5,325 nucleotides of DNA, taken from assembly GCA_031082105.1 (NCBI GenBank), contig JAVHLO010000269.1, positions 1 to 5,325 on the forward strand, in the 5' to 3' direction. Below, piece by piece: positions 1 through 5,325 of the stretch. The notes under the pieces are model-generated. The model saw only the letters and a program-made list of their open reading frames with translations, made no database searches and was not told where the DNA came from. This stretch comes from Planctomycetota bacterium. GTDB lineage: Bacteria; Planctomycetota; MHYJ01; JACQXL01; JAVHLO01. Position 1 is the stretch's first letter, and each line of letters starts with the position of its first letter. Both the position numbers and the translations under genes were made by a program.

Positions 1-3000
1 TGCTCGCCCCGATCTGAAGCGTTCCAGACGTGATGGTGAGGGATCCGGACCCCGCGGAGCCGGCGGTCAACTGGTTCGCGCCGGTCGCAAGGATGCCGGA
101 GACTACCTCAAGGGTGCCTGTAACGGTCGTCGCGTTCGTCAACGAAGCAGTCTGGGCGTTCTTCGCGATTTCGAGGTTGCAGTAGGTGACGGCCAGCACG
201 TTCTGCGCCCCGGCCGTGTCATCATAGGCGATCGTCCCAGTGCCCGGACTGAATGTGCCGAAGCTCGCCGGGCTGCCCGAGCCGAGCTGAAGCCGCCCCG
301 CACCGGCAAAGGTGAGGGTCCCGCCCGCCGCCGTGAAGCTGCCGTTGGCATCGAGCGTTCCAGTCCCGATCGACAGCGTGCCGCCCGGCAAGGTTATCGC
401 TCCGCCGACGGTCACCGTGTACGAGCCCGTCGAGAACGTCCCGGAAATGCACGAGAACCCGCCCGCGCCGACCGCAAAGCTGCCGCCGCAGTTCGCGACC
501 TTCGCCGACTTGTCGATCTCCAGCCTGTAGTAGCTAACCGGCCGGACGATCTGGTCAACGCCCGTCGACCGGTAGCTGACCGTACCGGTGCCGGCAGTGA
601 ACGAGGCGAAGGCATCGACCGCTCCGCGCAGGTACAGGTTGCCGGTCGTGTACGTCACGTTTCCATTGGACGTGAAAGCACCGCCGACATCGACGGTCGA
701 AGTCGTGGCCTGCAGCGTGCCGTCGTTGGTGAACGCGCCGGCCACGGTGACATTGAATCCCGCCGCGTCGAATACCCCGGAAGTGATCTTCAATCCGCCG
801 GTCAAGGCTGTCCCGCCTGTCAGATTGCCCGCCAACGTGCCGGTTGCGGCCCCCTTTGCTATCTCGAGGTTGTGGTACGCGAGCGCAAGCACGGACTGCG
901 CGCCGCCGCTGTCGTACGTGACCGTGCCGTTGCCGCGAGTGAACGTACCGTTCATCGTGAACCCCGCGCCGATGAGCGCCTTGCCCGCGTCGTTGGTGAA
1001 GAACAGCTCGCCGCCCGGTCCGTTGATCGCCAAAGCTCCATTCGCATCGAGAGTGCCCGAGGCAACCGTGATGCGCCCATCGGCAGTCGCCGCGCCGGTG
1101 ACGCCGACCGTGCTCGCGCCGACGGAGAAATTCGCGCCCGCCGCGACCGACAGGGCCCCGCCGATCGTGAAACTGCCCGCGGCCGTCGCGACGAAGCCGG
1201 TATTAGCGAACTCCAGATTCGCGTAGGACACGGCCTGCACGGACTGGTCGACCGTCGTGGAATCGTATCGTGTGACGGCGCCTGCTGCGGCAGAGAAGTT
1301 GCCCAGGGATGTGACGCTCCCGGCCAGGTAGAGCCGTCCGCCGGCGGCGGTGAGCTGCACGTAGCCGCCGGCCGCGCCGAAGCTCCCGTTCGCGTCGTAT
1401 AGCCCGGCCCCGATCGTCACGTAGGCCCCCGCCGTGACTGAGGTCGAGCCGGCGCAGGTAACGGTCTGGCCTCCGACCGCGAACGTGCCCGATGTCACCG
1501 TGAGATTCCCTGCAGTCGAGACGTTGCCGCCCGCGCTTGCGATGCGGGTCCCGACCGCGATCTCGAGCCGGTCGTAGTTCGTCACGAACACAGTCTGGTT
1601 CGCGTCGACATTGTTGTACTTGACCAGGCCGACGGGCGCGGCAGCGACACCCAGGGCCGTTACGGAGCCGCCGAGTTCCAATGTGCCGTTGGCTGTGATC
1701 GACACCGTCCCGGCCCCGCCGAAGCTGCCGTTCGCGTCGACCGACCCGCTTGGGATGGACATCGTCCCGCCGACGCTCGTCGCGCCGTTCACAGCAATGT
1801 TGAAACCTGCCCCGGAGAACGTGCCCGATGTGATCGTCAACGCGTTGCTCACCGTGAAGCTAGCGCCGGCTGCGGCCGTGAAGCCGGCCGTGGCAATCGT
1901 GAGGTCGTAGTAGGTGTGGGCGAGCACGGTCCGGTTCGTGGTCGTGTCGGCATACTCAACCGTACCGTTGCCGGCGGTGAAAGTGCCGAGCGAGACGGGG
2001 TTGGCCCCGAGCCGCAACTTGCCGGAGCCGGTGAAGGTCGTCGAGCCTGCGCCGGCATCGTAGCTGCTGTTCGCCCTGTACTCGCCGGTGGCGACCTCGA
2101 GCCCCTGACCGCCCATGGAGCTTGCGCCGGATACTGTCACGACGCTGCTCCCCGTGCTGAACTTGCCGGCAGTGACCGTCATCGTCCCAGCAATGGCGAC
2201 ATTGGCGGACAACGCCTGCACCATACCTGCGTTCTTGTTGATCTCGACGCTGCGCAGGGACTGCGCGGCAGGCAGCGTTATGAACTGGCCGCTGCTGTCG
2301 CCACGGAACGCGACGGTGCCGTTCGCGAAGTTGAGCGTCCCGCCCGCCCCGCAGACGAAATCGCCGTAGACGTTCAGCGCCACGGCGTCCTGCATCGTCA
2401 GCGTGCCCGTCGTGATCTCGATCATCTTGGCGCTTGCGTTGGCGTAGATGCGCGGAGACGGGTTTGCGCCGACGTTGGGTATTTTGACGTTGTCGATGAG
2501 GCCGGGCTCGCCCAGCGGATTCCAGTTGTTCCCGTTCGCCCAGTTGTCGTTGCCGCCCCCGCCGGTCCACAGCTTGTAGACGGGCCAGACGATGCGGCCC
2601 GGCGAGACGACCCCCGCCTCGTTGTCGTTCTCGTTCGCCTCGGTCGCGCCGGCGCCGTTCAGGACCTCGACCGAACCGGAAAAGAGCGAGTCGGTTGTCA
2701 CGGCGAACTCGAAGCCCGGGACCGCCATGTCGAAGGAGCAGTTGGAGAAGGAATACGAACCACCCTGCGCGGCGAGTCTGAAGTTCAGATACGTATCCGC
2801 TGCGCCGGTGTTCACGCCGTTCGTGCAGATGACATCGTCGATGTCGGTGACGGTCGTGCCGCTCTCGATTCTCAACCCGTTTCCGTTGCAGTAGGAGAAG
2901 TTGAGCCCCTGGAAGTACACGGCGCTGCCGGACTGTGCGGTGAAGCCGAAGCTGGCCGCGGCGGCCGTCTTCGTGATGGTCGGCCTGTCCGAACCTACCA

Positions 3001-5325
3001 TCGTGGTACGCAGCGTGCCCCCGCTCTGTACCGAGAGAGAGACGCCGAGCCTGAGGCTCGACACGCCGGTGAGCGTCAATCTGCCCGCAAGCGTGACCGC
3101 GCCGGTCACGGCGAGCTCGTTGGGATCCGCAGGCACTCCGGAATCCGCGACGGCGAGCGTGCCGCTCTCGACGGCGAGCGTGCCGGCGCACACGGCGTCG
3201 CCGGACAGCGTCGCGGTCTGGCCCGTGTTTGAGAACCGCAGATGTCCATAGGTCGCCGGCTGGACGGTCTGCGAGCCCGTCGTGCGGTTGTAGCGCACCG
3301 TGCTGGTCGCGTTGGCATTCAGGGTCCCGAACGAACTGACTTCACCGCTGACTTCGAGCGTGCCTGACGCGGCGACGCCGATCGTTCCGGTCGAAGAAAG
3401 ACTGCCGTTGAAGTCGGCGGTACCCGCGCCGACAGAGAGCGTTCCGCCGATGGTAGCGCTGCCGTCGACGCGGACCGAATTTCCGCCGACCACGAGCTCA
3501 CCCGCGCTGAAGATCAACTGCCCGCCAACGACCGTGCTGCCCGCGGCGAGAATCGCCTGCCCCGCCGCCTTTGAGATCTCGAGGTGATTGAACGTTGTCG
3601 CGGGCACGTCCTGGTTCGCGCCGCTGTTGTACTTGACAGTGCCGCTTCCCGGCGTGAGCGTACCGAGGCTGGTAACGGTGCTGGAGAGTTCGAGCGTGCC
3701 TGCGCCGGCAAAGGTGACATTTCCGCCGGTCGCGTTGAACGTCCCGTTCGCGTCGAGCGTGCCGCCGGTGTCGATCCGCAGGGTGGCGCCGGAGACGGTC
3801 GCAGTCCCCGTCACCACCACCGTCGCCGCCCCGGTCGCGAACGTCCCGCTCGAGCTCGTCAGATTAGCGCCGACGGTGACGGCGCCGGCCGCGGTGGCGA
3901 TGCGGCCGGTGTTGGCGAATTCGAGGTTCGAGTACGAAACCCCGAGCACCGACTGGTCGGTCGTGGTGGAATCGTACCGGACCGTCGCGCCGGCCGCGGC
4001 CGTGAAGCTGCCGAGCGAAGCAACGGCCCCGCCGAGATAGAGCCTTGAGTTGGCCCCGCCCAACGAGACGTTTGCGTCCGCGGCATTGAAGGCGCCACGG
4101 CAGTTGAGGATCGGCGGTCCGCCGGCGCCAGCGCCGGGGATTGAGATCGTCGTGCCGGCGGAGGCAAGGATATCACCGGCCACCGTGACGGTCGGGAAGG
4201 TCGCTCCATCGCCGACTCGGAACGTCCCGGCCACTAGGATCAGGCCGCCGTTCAGCGTGAGGCTGCTCATGGCCGCGGCGGTCTTCGTGTCCTTGTCCAC
4301 CCGGACGTTGAAGTATGTGATCGGGAATATTGTTTGATCCGCACCATTGCCATAGTATTCCGTGGTCCCGACGTTGTTCGTAAGGCTTCCGATGGCGGTC
4401 ACCGTGCTTCCGAGTCGCAGCCTGCCCGCCGCGGTGAACTCAACCGCGCCGGCCGCGCCGAACGAGCCCGTGACGGTCGCAGTGCCGGTGCCGATGCGCA
4501 GAGTCGACGCTACGCTTCCCGCGCCGGTCACAGACAGAGCTTTGTCCGCGATGGAAAGCACGCCGGTCATCACGGTGAGGTTCCCGGCCACGGTGGCCGC
4601 TGCGTCGAGCGTCCCGACTGAGCCGCCTCCTTTGTTGATTTCAAGGTGATGGTAGGCGACTCCCTTGACCGTCTGCGCAGAAGAGCCGTTGTAGCGCACG
4701 ATCGAATCGACTGCCGCCGTGAATGTGCCGAGCGCGATGACATCGCCACCGAGATAGAGGCGCCCGCCCGCGGCAGACAGCGTGACGGTCGCGCCGGTCG
4801 CGTCAAACGATCCGGTCGTGCTGGCGCGACCGGTCGAGACGGTCAGGAAGCTGCCTGCGCTCGCCGTCAGGTTCCCGCCCACGGACAGGTCGCTGGCGCC
4901 GACGGCAAGTGTACCCGCGGAGATGGCCAGCGGACCGTTGGTCGTTGTCGCACCCGTACAATTGCCTTGCTGGCCGGTCTTGTTGATCTTCAATGCGTAG
5001 TACGTCGTCGGGACAATATTCTGGGCTGCGGTTGACGATGAGTACTCCACGGTGCCGGCGCTGTTGTCGAGGTTGTTGAAACTGTTTCCGGCGACGGTGC
5101 TCTTGATTTCGAGCGTGCCGGCCGAGCCCGTGCCCGTGAAATCGATCGCACTGCCCGCGGCGTTGGCGTTGAGTTCTCCAGTTGCGACATACTTGCCCGT
5201 GCCGATGCGTAGCGTTCCGTAGACGGCCGTGCCGCCCGTTGTCGTGATTGTCTGCGACACCGTGTCGAAACCGCCGGAGAGGATCGTCATGTCGCCGCTT
5301 ATCGTCGTCGCTCCCGTGCAGGACG
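1..5325 (-). CDS. Internal fragment of a giant beta-strand-repeat surface/secreted protein (both ends missing)
   Basis: One reading frame (first full codon at 5323-5321, last at 4-2) stays open for 1,774 codons. It shows no start, signal peptide or stop, so the gene is longer than the window. Thirteen units of about 115 residues can be read. Each has a G-T-V-x-Y strand, a Q-x-V and a Y-x-x-L-E-I-x-K strand, followed by Gly/Thr/Val-rich strand-turn stretches such as S-G-T-F and G-T-L-D-A-N-G-S-F. A non-repeat segment (residues 776-909) and a Trp-rich header (910-966) split the array. This composition and periodicity are typical of beta-solenoid or stacked beta-sandwich exoproteins. No catalytic motif, RTX nonapeptide, cadherin-type calcium site or membrane helix is visible. 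Inferred role: extracellular structural or adhesive protein; the export route is unknown because both termini are absent. The coding call is very secure; the functional call is moderate. Confidence 0.95.
2..2425 (-). repeat. Tandem protein repeat block 2: seven units (R7-R13) of about 115 residues
   Basis: This is the same repeat family as block 1. The anchor Leu/Val falls at residue 1026 (2246-2248), 1141 (1901-1903), 1253 (1565-1567), 1370 (1214-1216), 1486 (866-868), 1601 (521-523) and 1717 (173-175), giving spacings of 115, 112, 117, 116, 115 and 116 codons. This is slightly more regular than block 1. Anchors include Y-A-N-L-E-F-A-N (R10), Y-H-N-L-E-I-A-K (R11), Y-Y-R-L-E-I-D-K (R12) and Y-C-N-L-E-I-A-K (R13). 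R7, the first unit after the header, is the most divergent: its strand reads S-L-R-S-V-E-I-N-K and its upstream strand is G-T-V-A-F-R. A D-A-N-G-S-F or closely similar turn recurs about 40-50 residues before several anchors (R9, R10, R12-R13 interval). The array continues beyond the left edge of the window. Confidence 0.9.
1160..1336 (-). repeat. R10 anchor segment, near-duplicate of R4 segment
   Basis: Residues 1330-1388, from R-L-Y-L-A-G to T-I-G, are the partner of bases 3869-4045. Both copies carry the unusual Phe in L-E-F-A-N-T-G where most units have Ile (L-E-I). Differences between the copies include several synonymous third-base changes, so the duplication is not very recent or has since diverged. 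Confidence 0.8.
2426..2596 (-). other. Trp-rich W-T-G-G-G-G / N-N-W header module at the start of repeat block 2
   Basis: Residues 910-966 hold all four Trp seen in the 1,774-residue translation: W913, W919, W928 and W934. The core reads W-T-G-G-G-G-N-D-N-W (919-928), then N-N-W-N-P (932-936), then G-E-P-G-L-I-D-N-V-K-I-P (938-949). The pattern W-x-G-(Gly-rich)-x-W ... N-W-x-x-x-x-x-P ... D-x-V-x-I-P is a familiar opening of repeat blocks in bacterial secreted and surface beta-repeat proteins. In these the Trp residues are thought to cap the first beta coils. Here it directly precedes M-I-E-I-T-T-G-T-L-T-M (967-977), where ordinary repeat-type strands resume, so it marks a module start. The motif is seen directly; the capping role is inferred from the family pattern. 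Confidence 0.7.
2597..2998 (-). other. Non-repeat, beta-helix-like segment interrupting the repeat array (residues 776-909)
   Basis: The anchor-to-anchor distance jumps to 331 codons between R6 and R7, against about 115 elsewhere. Most of the excess is this segment plus the header that follows. It starts at about T-I-T-K (782-785) and holds F-Q-G-L-N-F-S-Y-C-N-G-N-G-L (804-817), then an S-G-T-T-V-T-D-I-D-D-V stretch (821-831), then S-F-S-N-C-S-F-D (858-865). Short strands with 'x-G-L-x-F-S-x-x-x-G-N-G-L-x-I' spacing resemble the coils of right-handed parallel beta-helix (pectate-lyase-like) domains, but no catalytic residues can be assigned. Three Cys (812, 833, 862) fall in about 50 residues of a protein that otherwise has very few. 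In the wider class of giant exoproteins such segments often close one repeat block before the next begins. The fold is inferred, not demonstrated. Confidence 0.6.
2618..2641 (-). other. Short acidic/Asn linker within the interrupting segment
   Basis: Residues 895-902 read E-A-N-E-N-D-N-E: four Glu, one Asp and three Asn in a row interrupted by a single Ala. This is the densest charge cluster in an otherwise charge-poor protein. It sits just before the Trp-rich header and probably forms a flexible or metal-binding inter-module linker. That role is inference from composition only. Confidence 0.5.
3869..4045 (-). repeat. R4 anchor segment, near-duplicate of R10 segment
   Basis: Residues 427-485, from R-L-Y-L-G-G to T-V-G, align without gaps to residues 1330-1388 (bases 1160-1336). 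By hand count 43 of 59 residues are identical (about 73%), including shared runs R-Y-D-S-T-T, D-Q-S-V, N-L-E-F-A-N-T-G and A-T-A-A-G. This is clearly closer than R4 is to its immediate neighbour R5, and it lies 903 codons away. Confidence 0.8.
4112..4138 (-). other. Gly/Ala/Pro insertion lengthening the R3-R4 interval
   Basis: Residues 396-404 read P-G-A-G-A-G-G-P-P, a low-complexity stretch followed by I-L-N-C-R-G. It lies in the R3-to-R4 interval, the longest ordinary one (127 codons against 112-117). It therefore looks like a loop insertion between beta strands and accounts for most of the extra length. Confidence 0.55.

Larger units (their letters stand above)
2999..5323 (-). repeat. Tandem protein repeat block 1: six units (R1-R6) of about 115 residues
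   Basis: The Leu (or Val) of the Y-x-x-L-E-I strand serves as the anchor. It falls at residue 111 (4991-4993), 227 (4643-4645), 340 (4304-4306), 467 (3923-3925), 581 (3581-3583) and 695 (3239-3241), giving spacings of 116, 113, 127, 114 and 114 codons. Example anchors are Y-H-H-L-E-I-N-K (R2), Y-S-N-L-E-F-A-N (R4) and F-N-H-L-E-I-S-K (R5). About 20 residues upstream of each lies a V-R-Y-N or V-E-Y-S type strand, and before that usually an L-G-T/S-F motif. Units are diverged at DNA and protein level but keep their length, as expected for structurally constrained modules. Sequence before R1's anchor already looks like the same repeat, so the block continues beyond the right edge. The last unit runs down to about residue 775 in a run of short Val/Leu/Gly strands. 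Confidence 0.9.

Noticed and set aside
588..1226. Plus-strand open frame of 212 codons, rich in Pro, Ala and Val
   Set aside because: Its apparent Val/Pro repeats are the antisense image of the Gly/Thr/Asn repeats on the minus strand. It has no independent motif, and similar frames recur opposite every repeat unit.
2597..2998. Active polysaccharide lyase domain
   Set aside because: The strand spacing is beta-helix-like, but no lyase catalytic set can be placed and the segment is too short for a full enzyme domain. A structural role is more likely.
1956..3191. Minus-strand open frame of 411 codons in a different phase
   Set aside because: It is out of phase with the 1,774-codon frame, and its Arg/His/Gln-rich composition is typical of a shifted reading of G+C-rich coding DNA. 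The header and repeat motifs exist only in the other frame.
1916..3232. Plus-strand open frame of 438 codons
   Set aside because: It is antisense to the continuous minus-strand frame and rich in Arg, Gly, Asp, His and Val without any recognisable domain. Its length is expected by chance opposite a repetitive high-G+C gene with few T/A-starting codons.
5288..5290. In-frame ATG (residue 12) near the right edge as a possible start codon
   Set aside because: The codons upstream of it (residues 1-11) already continue the same repeat-type sequence, no signal peptide follows, and no convincing ribosome binding site can be argued. It is an internal Met.
2..5323. CRISPR array or other non-coding DNA repeat
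   Set aside because: The period is 336-381 bases, copies are diverged with synonymous changes, and the frame is preserved throughout. This is a protein repeat, not a short direct-repeat/spacer array.
2..5323. Firm assignment to a named repeat family (autotransporter-associated beta strand repeat, filamentous haemagglutinin, RTX, cadherin-like)
   Set aside because: The N-T-Y-T-G-G-T signature of the autotransporter-associated repeat, RTX G-G-x-G-x-D nonapeptides and cadherin-type calcium motifs are not visible. No two-partner-secretion domain lies in the window. The general strand-turn look is shared, but not the diagnostic motifs.

Overview
The window is an internal slice of one very large gene on the minus strand. 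Reading the complement from base 5323 down to base 2 gives 1,774 consecutive sense codons with no stop. No start signal and no end of the gene is visible, so both termini lie outside the window. The sequence is G+C-rich (by eye roughly two thirds), and 38 of the first 50 codons of this frame end in G or C. The protein is dominated by Gly, Thr, Ala, Ser and Val, has few charged residues, and has Trp in only one place. Residue numbers below count from base 5323 as residue 1.

Layout in protein order (right to left on the given strand): (1) residues 1-775, bases 2999-5323, six tandem units of about 115 residues; (2) residues 776-909, bases 2597-2998, a non-repeat segment with a beta-helix-like look and three Cys, ending in an acidic linker; (3) residues 910-966, bases 2426-2596, a Trp-rich W-T-G-G-G-G / N-N-W header module; (4) residues 967-1774, bases 2-2425, seven more units of the same repeat family, running off the left end. 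The two repeat blocks are therefore separated by what looks like a module boundary.

The pattern fits giant, repetitive, secreted or surface-attached beta-strand-repeat proteins (adhesin, filament or autotransporter-passenger type) found in several G+C-rich Gram-negative lineages. These include Planctomycetota, Verrucomicrobiota, Omnitrophota and some former Deltaproteobacteria. The lineage cannot be fixed from this window, and the function can only be inferred as structural or adhesive. No enzyme motif, signal peptide, membrane segment, RNA gene, promoter, terminator, mobile element or CRISPR array was seen. There is no non-coding stretch: the whole 5.3 kb is accounted for by this one reading frame. 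The many other open frames on both strands are shadows of it.
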